64,000 bases of DNA, from assembly GCA_025055115.1 (NCBI GenBank), contig JANWYJ010000015.1:1-64000 (forward strand), in the 5' to 3' direction. Each line of letters opens with the position of its first letter. Position 1 is the stretch's first letter. Both the position numbers and the translations under genes were made by a program. The stretch comes from Gemmata sp. Its GTDB lineage: Bacteria; Planctomycetota; Planctomycetia; Gemmatales; Gemmataceae. The notes under the pieces are model-generated. The model was not told the origin of the DNA. It saw nothing but the letters and a program-made list of their open reading frames with translations, and searched no databases. Below, piece by piece: positions 1 to 8,414 of this stretch.

Positions 1-1
1 C

Positions 2-949
2 GGTCCGGGCGGCGGTGGCCCTCCCGGTGGCGGTTTCGGTGGGTTTGGTATGGGTCGTGGCCGCGGCATTTCGCCCGAACAAGGTTGGCAAGGCCTGCAA
101 TTCCTCACGGGCAGCTCGGGCGATACGGTGGATTTGGGGAAAATCCCTCCCCAAACCCGCGCCATGCTCAACAGCATCACTGAACGCATGGGCGGGCTGC
201 CCCTACCTGAATCCGGGATTATGACGAAAGACCAATACATGGACTTTTTTGCCCGCAGTGAGGCCGCTCGGATGGCTCGGGCTGAAGCCGGAGGCGGTGG
301 TGACCGTGGTCGTGGGCCGGGGGGGTTCGACCCGGGAAGCTGGGGTTCAGGAGGTTGGGGCAATTGGGGCCAAGGCAACTGGGGCGGGTGGAGCGACCCC
401 AACCGCGACAGCCGCAACTCCGATCGTCGTCAGCCGACGAATGAAGAACGCCCCGTGGCCATGCGTTATGGCAAACTCCCCCAAGGCTTGCCAAATTGGT
501 TCAATGAACTCGACGTCGATAAAGATGGGCAAGTCGGCCTCTACGAATGGCGCAAAGCCGGCAAAGACCTCAAGGAATTCATGGAAATGGACCTCAACGG
601 CGATGGGCTTGTCACCGCCGATGAATACCTCCGTTTCGCCCGACTGAAAAATATCGAAACCAAAGTGGCGGCCTACGAAAGCGGAGAACGCGATCCGGGC
701 AACTGGGGTTTGGGCGAAAAACTCGACTCCGGCAGCAGTTCCTCCAACGGCAAAGGGAGCTGGGGATCGCCCGGCGGCTTTGGCAACTGGGGACCACCGG
801 GGGGTGGCTTCGGCGGTTGGGGGCCACCCGGCGGGGGTTTTGGCGGTTGGGGATCACCAGGTGAAAAGGGCGAAAAAGGCGAAAAGGGCGGCAAAGGCGA
901 TAAAGGTGATAAAGGCAGCAAAGGCAATCCGTGGCAACCTCGGCGCTGA
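2..949 (+). CDS. EF-hand protein with Gly/Trp-rich and collagen-like tail (5' partial)
   Basis: The reading frame is open from the first bases of the window, so the start lies upstream; the ATG at 50 is internal. Two canonical EF-hand loops are visible, DVDKDGQVGLYE (about residue 170 of the visible part) and DLNGDGLVTADE (about residue 197), which predicts Ca2+ binding. The flanks are low complexity: Gly-rich with GGWGNWG/GGFGGWG repeats, and a C-terminal collagen-like run of Gly-X-Y triplets (GEKGEKGEKGGKGDKGDKG) ending in NPWQPRR. Planctomycetes encode many secreted EF-hand proteins, so an envelope or extracellular role is likely, but the signal peptide is outside the window. The last 18 or so bases and the stop codon are copied 72 bp downstream. 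Confidence 0.85.
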   Translation, partial: GPGGGGPPGGGFGGFGMGRGRGISPEQGWQGLQFLTGSSGDTVDLGKIPPQTRAMLNSITERMGGLPLPESGIMTKDQYMDFFARSEAARMARAEAGGGGDRGRGPGGFDPGSWGSGGWGNWGQGNWGGWSDPNRDSRNSDRRQPTNEERPVAMRYGKLPQGLPNWFNELDVDKDGQVGLYEWRKAGKDLKEFMEMDLNGDGLVTADEYLRFARLKNIETKVAAYESGERDPGNWGLGEKLDSGSSSSNGKGSWGSPGGFGNWGPPGGGFGGWGPPGGGFGGWGSPGEKGEKGEKGGKGDKGDKGSKGNPWQPRR

Positions 950-1040
950 TCCAAACCTGGGCTGAACAACGGCGAAGAACCGAAAAAGGTCCGCGAAGCC
1001 AAGTGGCAACCGCGGCGCTGATCCAAACCTGGGCTGAACC
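931..1040. repeat. Direct repeat copying the 3' end of the EF-hand gene
   Basis: Positions 931-968 and 1003-1040 match at about 37 of 38 bases (gtggcaacc.cggcgctgat and onward), start to start 72 bp. The first copy contains the final codons and TGA of the EF-hand CDS. The second lies in non-coding DNA and also carries CGGCGCTGA. The 34 bp between the copies are unrelated to them. Confidence 0.9.
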
Positions 1041-1212
1041 ACCCCGCGGTTGAAAAAAGCGTTGCCTCGCAAGAACCGCACCACTGACGCCAACGAAAAC
1101 CCTAGCGGAGCCATTTCCCGTCAGAGGTCTCCGCCCCGGAAGCTGGGCGGATTGCCAGGCTCCGCCGGTGTATGGCTCGTCGGCTCTCCCCGGCGAGCCA
1201 CACGCCTTTTTT

Positions 1213-1325
1213 GGAGCTGTCCTTGCCCTTTTTTCGGTGTTGTCCTTGCCCTTTTTTCGGAGCTGTCCTTGCCCTTTTTCGGTGTTATCCTTGCCCTTTT
1301 TTTGGAGCTGTCCTTGCCCTTGATG
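1213..1325. repeat. Alternating 22-23 bp tandem repeat (A-B-A-B-A)
   Basis: Five units of 22-23 bp occur head to tail, each centred on tccttgccctttttt. They alternate between a ggagctg start (A, at about 1213, 1259, 1304) and a ggtgtt start (B, at about 1236, 1281). The alternation indicates that a 46 bp dimer was itself duplicated. Minus-strand translation gives a Lys-rich repeat that I do not consider a gene. Confidence 0.85.
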
Positions 1326-1490
1326 TTAGTTGATTTGGGAACTTGTGAACTTTTGTCCCAGCCGCGGGAGAGCAATTGGCCAGGGAGTTTCGCCCGGATC
1401 GGTTGGCTTTGGCGTGAAATATCTTTGGGAACGGTCTAGCCCCTCAGCTAATAGCGCTATTGATGAGCGTTCGGTCGATCGGGCGCTAGC

Positions 1491-1582
1491 GTCCACTTGT
1501 TGTCAACCGCGGTGTTGGCGTTAAATGGCTGACGTAGGAGGCCGGAGTCGCGTAGTCCACGCGTTGTCAACCGCGGTGTTGG
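1491..1582. repeat. Direct repeat pair, period 64 bp
   Basis: Positions 1491-1518 and 1555-1582 share gtccac..gttgtcaaccgcggtgttgg with two mismatches. The spacer is unrelated. Intergenic. Confidence 0.8.
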
Positions 1583-1609
1583 AGCCACCGGCCGTGGCGG
1601 GACGCTCGG

Positions 1610-1690
1610 CCTTGTGGTGCAGTTTGGCCCGTGCAACCTTGTGGTGCCGTTGGCCCGTGCAACCTTGTGGTGCCGTTGGCCCGTGCAAGG
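1610..1690. repeat. Tandem repeat of about 26 bp, three copies
   Basis: The unit ccttgtggtgccgttggccc plus gtgcaa begins at 1610, 1637 and 1663. The first copy differs slightly (cagtttggccc). A partial fourth unit follows. Intergenic. Confidence 0.85.
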
Positions 1691-1707
1691 AACCGTGGGC
1701 TGCCTCC

Positions 1708-1809
1708 GGAGGTCGGGGAGCCGATGACTCCGCAACGTTGCCGTTTTCGGCTATTTGCTTGGTGGAACCCCCGAGGGTTTTCCCGGAAGTCGGAGAGCTG
1801 ATGACTCCA
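1708..1809. repeat. Direct repeat pair, period 77 bp
   Basis: ggaggtcggggagccgatga at 1708 matches ggaagtcggagagctgatga at 1785; about 21 of 25 bases agree across the full copy. Intergenic, with unrelated spacer. Confidence 0.75.
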
Positions 1810-1877
1810 GCGCCTCAGTCCGTGGCGATACCCGGACCGAGCAAAGCGGCACCAAGACGAGCAAGCCGGGGCGTCTG

Positions 1878-2414
1878 TCAGCGGATGATTCCACCAGGGG
1901 GCGTGGGAAGTTCGTGCATTTCTTCACGAACTTTCCGTAAACCGATGGCACAGATCTCAAATTGCTCGCTGAGGCGGCGGAACAGTTCCGCTTCGGCATC
2001 GTGTTGTTGTTGTTCCTCCATGCGGCTGGTCATCAGGTAACCGCGTTTACCTTGCGCGGTATAGCTGACCATCGCATCCTTGCAGACGCGGGAGCGGAGC
2101 CGTTCGAGGGCTTCGGGGAATAACCCGGTCCAAAACAGGGCGAAATCGCCGATATGGCGGTAGTATTCGGTCTGTGTCCGGCCGCCGGCCGGCAGGCGTT
2201 CGGCTTCGATGACCATCTCGGCCAGCTCGGTCAACGGTTGGCCCATTGCCCCGCGCAACCGGTAAACTTCATCGTAGTGAACGAAACGTGTTAACAGGCC
2301 GGAGAGATAATCGATCAGGGGCGGGTCGGCCACGCCCAAATGCGCAAAAAAGGCGTGTTCCGTTAGCCCCGCGAACATCCGCCGCAGCGGGTGTTCCAGG
2401 GGTGGGTCCCACAT
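1878..2414 (-). CDS. Conserved-looking hypothetical protein, 178 aa
   Basis: I do not recognise a family. The protein is soluble, with no signal peptide or membrane segment, and is rich in charged and aromatic residues (ADPPLIDYLSGLLTRFVHYD, then TEYYRHIGDFALFWTGLFPE, then a Gln/Glu-rich helix MEEQQQHDAEAELFRRLSEQ). Alternating hydrophobic helices suggest an all-alpha fold. The start is supported by a strong Shine-Dalgarno sequence AAGGAGGT (complement of 2424-2431) about nine bases before the ATG. The reading frame has sustained GC-rich codon bias, so it is very likely a real gene. It is divergent from the MscS-like gene across about 220 bp. Confidence 0.8.
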   Translation of the reverse strand: MWDPPLEHPLRRMFAGLTEHAFFAHLGVADPPLIDYLSGLLTRFVHYDEVYRLRGAMGQPLTELAEMVIEAERLPAGGRTQTEYYRHIGDFALFWTGLFPEALERLRSRVCKDAMVSYTAQGKRGYLMTSRMEEQQQHDAEAELFRRLSEQFEICAIGLRKVREEMHELPTPPGGIIR

Positions 2415-2636
2415 GACTCACCAACCTCCTTCTGCATGTGGAAAATCCTTCTATTGATCAACATGCCGCGTCGCCGCTAGAAAATCAACACCCAATCGGC
2501 AAGGGGACAAATAGTTTTTCTTCGCGCTGACGCAGCACTGCTCATTTCCTCAGCAAAAGAACGCGCCGATGATGCCCAATTGCGCAATCGCAAGTCTTTC
2601 ACGACATTCGGCTCGCTCATCCGTTAAATACATTCC
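2415..2636. promoter_or_regulatory. Divergent intergenic region, likely holds two promoters
   Basis: About 220 bp separate the start of the minus-strand 178-aa gene from the start of the plus-strand MscS-like gene. It is visibly more AT-rich than the genes. No convincing -35/-10 pair could be assigned by eye. The strong SD of the minus gene lies at its left edge. Confidence 0.4.
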
Positions 2637-5459
2637 ATGATTCACTCATTCAGCCATGGCTTTCGCCCTCGATGCCAAGACCTTATGTTTGCATTCGCAA
2701 TGCGCTGGTGTGTGTGCGGCGGTGTTCTGATCGCTATCGCCTGCATGGGGTATAGCGGTGGCCACGCGGACGAAACAGCCCCCCCGCCACGAGTCGTGCC
2801 CAATCACCGCGATGGTGACAAAGCCCTGGAATTGCTTGGTGTCGGCCGCACACGGGAAGACATTCTCGGTGTTCTGAACCAACTGGCGGAGGAATGGACC
2901 GCTATCAAGGGGCAATGCCAACTCATTGAGCATCAGTTCACAGAGTGTGTGCAGCAGCTCCGCAAGGCGCGCGAACAACTTCAAGCATTGGAGGAGCCGA
3001 AGGCAAAAACCGTGCCGATGATTTTCCAAGTGGCCGATGTCGAAACAGCCCTCGTCGCTGCGCAGCAGCTAGTTGATTATCAGACCCGTCGGCAGCAACG
3101 GCTCAAAGCGGTCCAAACTGCGGCGCAAGCCGTTCTTGACGCGGGGATCGACCGCGATCTCACCTGGGCGCGGGCGCAGAAGCATTTGGCTCGGATGGAA
3201 GGCGCGGCCCGTTGGGCCGGCAAGCAACCGGACATCCCTCTGCTGCCGGCCTTCGCCCCCACGCGATTGATCGAGGAAACAAAGTGGCTGGCGAATGTCA
3301 AAAATAACGCTAACCCTCTGCCTAATATCGACTTACGGCAAATCGAGGAGGAAATCGGGGCGGCCGCCACGGCGGCGGCGGCTTACCAAGCCCAGCGGGA
3401 GCAGTTGCAACGTTCCCGGGACCATCTTGTGGCCATCCTGACTTTCCGCGACCAGTTGAAAGCTCTGCCCCCGGCCCAACTGACCGACGAATTCACCCGG
3501 CTGCAGGCCTTGCTCCAGGAGAAACTACCTGCCCTCCGCGGCGACCAAGCCGATTACACCCGCGCGGTCGAGGCCCTTAGCACCGCCAAGGCCCAACGTG
3601 CCGCTCTCGGCGAACCGCAAGTCGGTGAAGAGACCCAGCCGCTGCGTGGTTTCTCTCATCAATCTATCATGAATTGGCTTTTTCTGGCTCAACAGCATTA
3701 TTCCGCGCGTATTCGCATGGCCGAAGAAGCCACGGCCAGAACCCAGGCTTTGATCGAAGCCTATGAGAACGCAGAAAAGCGGGCGCAAAGCTATGCGAAC
3801 ACCCTTGCTGCAACACGGCTGGTCGCCGATCAACTCGCCGCCGTAATCGCCGAAATCGAGCAACGGATCGGTGCCGGGCTTCTGGATGTGACGAAAGCGC
3901 CGCCGGGCTTTCGCGACGCAGGCTCCCGCCTTCGCCTGCGCGAAGAGCTGACGGGGCAGGCCCAAAGTCTGGCCGAAACTCTCCCCCAATGGGTCTCGCA
4001 ACGGATGGCGTTGCGGAAAACCGATGACGAAGGCGACAACATTCAAGCCCTCACCAGGGCTTTGCTCAGCCACGTCAGCCAACGTCTCGACTTGCTCAGT
4101 GATCTGAAGAAACTCGATGACCGCTACACGACGGCTTACGCCAATCGTTCCGAATCGGAGCAGAAGCGCCTCGAGCAGCGGGCTGCGGCCCGTTGGCGGA
4201 GTGAATCCACCCCATGGGACTGGCTTTGGGCCTACGACCGTTCCCAAACCGCGGCCGAGGGCGAGAATTTGCTCAAAGCCTACTACCGTGAGCTGATCGA
4301 CCTGGAAGAGAAACAAGACCTTCTCGAACAACAGAAACAACGGCTGGAGAAACTGATCGAACTGACCCGCAAGGAAGCTAGCGATATCGCCAAACTCCGG
4401 ACCGTTCTGGTATCCCGCGCCGCGTCATCCGAAGCGGTGCGTCCGTGGGACCAATGGCTCTCCCACCGACTCGCACCAACCGGTTTGGAGGCAGAGATCG
4501 AAGCTTATCGCGAGGAAACGGCACGGCTGAATACGCTTCAGGGAGCCAACGCACGCCGCATCGCCGAGCTGATCGGCCCGGCACCCGCCGAACGCGACAC
4601 ACCGGACCTACCACAGGCCCAACGACCTGCTCGTGGTGGTGAAATCGGCCGGGTACGGGCGGAATGGCTCGAGACCCGCCTTCATGGCTGGCGCGGAATC
4701 GGCATCCAAATTCTCATCGTGTTGGTGGCGGCGTGGCTCACCCCGCGGTTGATCCTCTTTTTGCTCCGCCGGCGCCTGCGCGGCGGAAGCGACGCAGCGG
4801 GCAATCCGTCACCGGTTCTGGCCGCTGTGCGGGGTCCGCTGCGGCTCGCTGTGTGGGTGGCCGCCTTAGCCCTGATCCTGCATATTCTCGGTTTCGATGT
4901 CACGGCGTTGATCGTGGCTTTGGCGATTGCCGCTTTGGCCATCGCGTTGGCTGCGCGTCCGATGATTGCCGATGTTCTTGGTGCGCTGGTGATCTTCGGT
5001 GAACGCCGGTTCCAGGTGGGCGATGTGATTCGGTTGGGCACTGGTGAACCAGCCCGCGTCACCGGCTTGACCTGGCGTTCAACGACGTTGAAAAACGCGC
5101 ACGGATTGGTGGTCAGCGTGCCGAATCGCCACATTCTCGAAACAACAGTCGAAACGCTTTCGCGCGGGGCCGAGACCTACGACACGATCAACGTGACCAT
5201 CACCACCGACAAAGACGCCGGCAAAGTGATCAACGTGATCCGCGCTGCGATGGCGCAGTGCAAAAACTTGACACCCGATCACGGCGTCACCGTATTGAGC
5301 TACAACCAGAAGGGCCATCAGAAGGTTGTCCAGTACCGGTTCTGGTGGTTTCTGAAGGATTATGAAGCGCGCAACAAGACGCGCGACGAGGTCTTTGCCC
5401 GCGTCGCTCTCGGCCTGGCTCACGAAGACATGGGCGGCATTGAGCTAACGATGGCGTAG
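2637..5459 (+). CDS. MscS-family mechanosensitive channel with long periplasmic coiled-coil domain
   Basis: A 940-aa protein. The N-terminus has a hydrophobic export segment (WCVCGGVLIAIACMGYSGG). It is followed by about 620 residues of Gln/Glu/Arg-rich helix, strongly coiled-coil-like, as in the periplasmic part of MscK/YnaI-type large MscS channels. Membrane segments follow: GIGIQILIVLVAAWLTPRLI (about 685), LRLAVWVAALALILHILGF and VTALIVALAIAALAIALAAR (about 740-775). The last leads into the conserved MscS pore and beta domain (DVLGALVIFGERRFQVGDVI, then VSVPNRHILETTVETLSRG). It would act in the inner membrane as a turgor-gated relief valve. The start is uncertain: no clear SD precedes 2637, and internal ATGs about 14 and 20 codons later are possible. 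The region from the stop codon onward is repeated 71 bp downstream. Confidence 0.88.
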   Translation: MIHSFSHGFRPRCQDLMFAFAMRWCVCGGVLIAIACMGYSGGHADETAPPPRVVPNHRDGDKALELLGVGRTREDILGVLNQLAEEWTAIKGQCQLIEHQFTECVQQLRKAREQLQALEEPKAKTVPMIFQVADVETALVAAQQLVDYQTRRQQRLKAVQTAAQAVLDAGIDRDLTWARAQKHLARMEGAARWAGKQPDIPLLPAFAPTRLIEETKWLANVKNNANPLPNIDLRQIEEEIGAAATAAAAYQAQREQLQRSRDHLVAILTFRDQLKALPPAQLTDEFTRLQALLQEKLPALRGDQADYTRAVEALSTAKAQRAALGEPQVGEETQPLRGFSHQSIMNWLFLAQQHYSARIRMAEEATARTQALIEAYENAEKRAQSYANTLAATRLVADQLAAVIAEIEQRIGAGLLDVTKAPPGFRDAGSRLRLREELTGQAQSLAETLPQWVSQRMALRKTDDEGDNIQALTRALLSHVSQRLDLLSDLKKLDDRYTTAYANRSESEQKRLEQRAAARWRSESTPWDWLWAYDRSQTAAEGENLLKAYYRELIDLEEKQDLLEQQKQRLEKLIELTRKEASDIAKLRTVLVSRAASSEAVRPWDQWLSHRLAPTGLEAEIEAYREETARLNTLQGANARRIAELIGPAPAERDTPDLPQAQRPARGGEIGRVRAEWLETRLHGWRGIGIQILIVLVAAWLTPRLILFLLRRRLRGGSDAAGNPSPVLAAVRGPLRLAVWVAALALILHILGFDVTALIVALAIAALAIALAARPMIADVLGALVIFGERRFQVGDVIRLGTGEPARVTGLTWRSTTLKNAHGLVVSVPNRHILETTVETLSRGAETYDTINVTITTDKDAGKVINVIRAAMAQCKNLTPDHGVTVLSYNQKGHQKVVQYRFWWFLKDYEARNKTRDEVFARVALGLAHEDMGGIELTMA

Positions 5460-5562
5460 CCGAAGGGCTGGAGCAACAATTCTCGTGCCCCGCAGTTGAC
5501 GGCTCAAGTGTTTCAAAAAAATTCGAGTAGCCGAAGGGCTGGAGCAACAATTCTTGTGCCCG
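5456..5562. repeat. Direct repeat copying the stop region of the MscS-like gene
   Basis: Positions 5456-5491 and 5527-5562 share gtagccgaagggctggagca and the following 16 bases with two mismatches, start to start 71 bp. The first copy contains the TAG stop codon of the channel gene. The spacer of about 35 bp is unrelated. Confidence 0.9.
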
Positions 5563-5651
5563 GGGGGCAATGGAGAACTTGGGAAGCTCTAAGATTCACG
5601 CTCGAATCAAACGCTAGAGTAGGTAATACCACCCAACCATGAGGTGCACCA

Positions 5652-6123
5652 ATGCCCACACCTCGCGCCTGCATCCAGTGTTCACGTCCCCTCACGTCAT
5701 TGTCGCAAAATGGCTTGTGCCCCAGTTGTGACGGCAACCGTATCGAAAACGACCAGACCGCCACAGCCCCCCCGGCCGCGCTAGTGGCTGGGTTGACGAA
5801 GCACGACATCGCCCAAACGAACGTGGCGCATGCTCCGACAGTAACCCAGGACCCGGGCAACATGATCGGTACCGCAAGTTATATGCCACACCGCAAGTTA
5901 TATGCCACCGGAGCAGATTTCGTCCCAAAACGGTGACGCCGGGCTATGGTCCGACATCTACGGATGGGGGGCCATGTTGTACCACTTGCTCACAGGGGCA
6001 GCCACCCTTTCGTGGGATAAACCCCCAGGAAACAATGTGGCACGTCTTGGTTGAGGCTCCGCGGCGTCCGTGCACTGTGCGCCCCGAAATCCCACGGGAG
6101 CTGGAAGCGATAGTTCTGACCTG
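5652..6123 (+). pseudogene. Remnant of a Ser/Thr protein kinase gene
   Basis: The N-terminus (MPTPRACIQCSRPLTS, then GLCPSC) resembles the short zinc-ribbon leader of some planctomycete kinases. The text then jumps to an activation loop (NMIGTASYM), so the N-lobe and HRD catalytic loop are missing. At 5871-5908 the 19-mer accgcaagttatatgccac is present twice in tandem and shifts the frame. Removing one copy restores GTASYMPPEQ followed by a long open stretch ending SDIYGWGAMLYHLLTG, which is canonical kinase subdomain VIII-IX sequence. A second shift lies in the gggg run at about 5992; beyond it the frame reads PPFRGINPQETMWHVLVEAP and EIPRELEAIVL before a stop, with the rest of the C-lobe absent. 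Loss of function is clear; how many steps it took is inference. Confidence 0.85.
5871..5908. repeat. Perfect 19 bp tandem duplication inside kinase remnant
   Basis: accgcaagttatatgccac occurs at 5871-5889 and again at 5890-5908 without a mismatch. Its length is not a multiple of three, so it throws the downstream kinase motif PPEQ out of frame. Absence of divergence suggests a recent event. Confidence 0.95.
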
Positions 6124-6147
6124 ATCGAGTTTGATGCTGTCGCCCCC

Positions 6148-6254
6148 CTGCGCGAGCAGACCGTGGTGCTCCCATAACCCATCCGACATTTTGGAGGGTT
6201 AGAAACGCCTATAGCTCACTGCGCTAGCAGACCGTGGTGCTCCAATAACCCACC
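6148..6254. repeat. Direct repeat pair, period 71 bp
   Basis: ctgcgcgagcagaccgtggt and onward at 6148 recurs as ctgcgctagcagaccgtggt at 6219, with about 31 of 36 bases matching. The spacer is unrelated. It lies between the kinase remnant and proS. The rest of 6124-6390 holds nothing recognisable. Confidence 0.85.
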
Positions 6255-6390
6255 TGCCCCCGTTTGCGTAACGCAACGCTGCTCCAGCGTGTGAACCGGT
6301 CGTCGGGGGTTCTCTCTCTATAATCCTCAGCATGACGCCGGTCCTACGCGGCGGCGTTTGGCTCGGACGCTGATTTGAGGAACCCAATCG

Positions 6391-7932
6391 ATGGCGGATG
6401 TCATTACCCCCCGCGCCACCAATTACTCTCAGTGGTATCTCGATGTCGTCAAACACGCGGGCTTGGCCGATAACTCCGATGTGCGCGGATGTATGGTGAT
6501 CAAACCCACCGGCTATGCCCTCTGGGAGAAGATGCAGCGCGGACTCGATCGGCTCTTCAAAGACACTGGCCACGTCAACGCCTACTTCCCCCTGTTCATC
6601 CCCTTGAGCTATTTGGCGAAAGAAGAGCAAATGGCCGAAGGGTTTGCCAAAGAATGTGCGGTTGTGACACACTACCGGCTCAAAGCCGAACCCGGCCAAC
6701 CCCTCCACGTCGATCCGGACGCCAAACTCGAAGAACCTCTCATCGTGCGGCCCACTTCGGAAACAATCATTTGGAACACCTACAAGAAATGGATTCAGAG
6801 CTACCGCGACCTGCCGTTGTTGATCAACCAATGGGCCAACGTGGTTCGCTGGGAAATGCGGACACGGCTCTTTTTGCGCACAGCCGAATTTTTATGGCAA
6901 GAAGGACACACCGCGCACGCCACCGCCCAAGAAGCGGAAGAGGAAACGCTGCAGATGGTGCGCGTCTACCAGAAGTTTGCTGAAGAATTCATGGCCATGC
7001 CGGTGCTGGTGGGTCCTAAAACCGAAGGTCAAAAGTTCCCCGGCGCAGTTTATACGCTGTGCATCGAAGCCATGATGCAAGACGGCAAGGCGCTGCAAGC
7101 GGGCACGTCGCATTTCCTGGGCCAAAACTTCGCAAAGGCTTTCGACGTCACCTTCAAAGACCAGAACAACCAGGAAGAATACGCCTGGGCCACCAGTTGG
7201 GGCGTCAGCACCCGCTTGATCGGTGGCCTGATTATGACGCATTCCGACGATAACGGTCTGGTTCTTCCCCCGCGCTTAGCTCCCACCCATGTGGTCATCG
7301 TGCCGTTGGGCAAAAACGACGCCGAGCGGGCACCGTGCATCGCCGCGGCGGAAAAACTCGCCACCGAACTGCGTAACCTCCCCCGCGACGAATTCTTCGG
7401 TTATGAGCCGCTCGCCGTGAAGATCGACACCATGTTCGATAAACAACCCGGCTTCCGCTATGCCGAATACGAAGTCCGCGGGGTTCCCGTCCGGGTCGAA
7501 ATTGGCCCCAAAGACATCGAAAAAGGAGCCTGTGCCGTAGCACGACGCGATGTACCCGGCAAAGACGGTAAGCAATTCGGCATTCCACTGGCCGGCGCGG
7601 CCGAATACATCAACCAACTTCTGCGCACAATCCAATCAGCCCTCTACCAACGAGCCCAGCAGCGTCGCGACACCCGCACCGTGACAGCCCACACGCTCGA
7701 CGAATTCAAAGACCTCTTCCCCGATCGCGACGAACACGAAGAAATGCCCGTGGAAGCCCTCAAATTCGTCTACGCTCACTGGGATGGCACCCGCGAAACG
7801 GAAGAATGGGTTCAAAAACATTTCAAAGCAACGATTCGCTGCTTACCGTTCGATGCGCCGCAGGAAGAAGGTCGATGCATCTTCACCGGTAAGCCGTCGA
7901 AACGACGGGTCGTCTTCGCCCGGGCCTACTGA
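6391..7932 (+). CDS. proS: Prolyl-tRNA synthetase, archaeal/eukaryotic-type
   Basis: Charges tRNA-Pro with proline in the cytosol. The 513-aa length, the lack of the long editing insertion of E. coli-type ProRS, and the N-terminus ([17 protein letters not shown]) identify the short ProS type 3. Class II motifs are visible: [16 protein letters not shown], then the motif 2 region [20 protein letters not shown] followed by EGHTAHAT, an anticodon-binding domain beginning at about residue 290 ([12 protein letters not shown]), and the C-terminal domain ending [15 protein letters not shown]. The ATG at 6391 gives the expected N-terminus. The gene is monocistronic, with repeat-filled DNA on both sides. 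The stop region tactgaaaaatggccat is echoed twice downstream. Confidence 0.97.
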   Translation: MADVITPRATNYSQWYLDVVKHAGLADNSDVRGCMVIKPTGYALWEKMQRGLDRLFKDTGHVNAYFPLFIPLSYLAKEEQMAEGFAKECAVVTHYRLKAEPGQPLHVDPDAKLEEPLIVRPTSETIIWNTYKKWIQSYRDLPLLINQWANVVRWEMRTRLFLRTAEFLWQEGHTAHATAQEAEEETLQMVRVYQKFAEEFMAMPVLVGPKTEGQKFPGAVYTLCIEAMMQDGKALQAGTSHFLGQNFAKAFDVTFKDQNNQEEYAWATSWGVSTRLIGGLIMTHSDDNGLVLPPRLAPTHVVIVPLGKNDAERAPCIAAAEKLATELRNLPRDEFFGYEPLAVKIDTMFDKQPGFRYAEYEVRGVPVRVEIGPKDIEKGACAVARRDVPGKDGKQFGIPLAGAAEYINQLLRTIQSALYQRAQQRRDTRTVTAHTLDEFKDLFPDRDEHEEMPVEALKFVYAHWDGTRETEEWVQKHFKATIRCLPFDAPQEEGRCIFTGKPSKRRVVFARAY

Positions 7933-8040
7933 AAAATGGCCATCGGTTTTGGGCAACCGTCAGCTTCCTGGACTTCTGTTACGGTCAGCTCTACTGTACT
8001 GAAATAATGGCCATTATTACTGAAAAAAATGGTCATTATT
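7927..8040. repeat. Echoes of the proS stop region, with a 16 bp palindrome
   Basis: The segment tactgaaaaatggccat spanning the proS TGA (7927) recurs imperfectly as tactgaaataatggccatta at 7997 and tactgaaaaaaatggtcatt at 8018. Spacings are 70 and 21 bp. The middle copy contains the perfect palindrome aataatggccattatt (8003-8018). The copies are short, so duplication is likely but less secure than at other loci. The rest of 7933-8414 shows nothing recognisable. Confidence 0.6.
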
Positions 8041-8414
8041 GTTTGACAAGCTTAGCCGGATTGCGCAGAATACTACTGTATGCAAGTTCAGAAAATGTGA
8101 GTGTTCGCTGCACAGTTTCTGAACTGTCCCCCTTGGGCCCCCAGGGTCTGGGTCCGATTTTTTTCCGTTTTTTCACGACTTTCTCATGGTGTGTCGCCGG
8201 GGTGGCCAATTATGAGAAAAAACCCTGATGAGCAAATAAGGAATCATGGACTTCTCGTTGGTAACGCGCGACCTCCTGCGGTGAAGTGACATTACTGGTT
8301 CTGATCGCGTCGTCAGAACGGTGATGGTTGGTCCCAGTGGATCGGTCCAGTGACAGCGGTTGGGTGACAGTGGTTGTCGGACCGACACTCTGGGATGCTT
8401 CACACGAGGTCGCG

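Larger units (their letters stand above)
1050..1877. other. Repeat-rich intergenic region, no convincing gene
   Basis: Several ORFs cover this stretch on both strands, but their translations are low complexity and are dictated by the repeats. No Shine-Dalgarno-preceded start or known domain was found. The region holds four separate repeat families, listed individually. The flanking genes (EF-hand on plus, 178-aa protein on minus) converge here. Confidence 0.6.

Noticed and set aside
1121-1375. Lys-rich 84-aa minus-strand ORF with internal repeats
   Set aside because: The amino-acid repeats are simply the translation of the 23 bp DNA repeats; no start signal is seen.
1525-2040. 171-aa plus-strand ORF
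   Set aside because: Its first half is made of the 26 bp tandem repeats and its second half is antisense to the SD-supported 178-aa gene.
3525-4340. 271-aa minus-strand ORF inside the MscS-like gene
   Set aside because: A long shadow ORF caused by high GC content opposite the coiled-coil region; no start signal and no domain.
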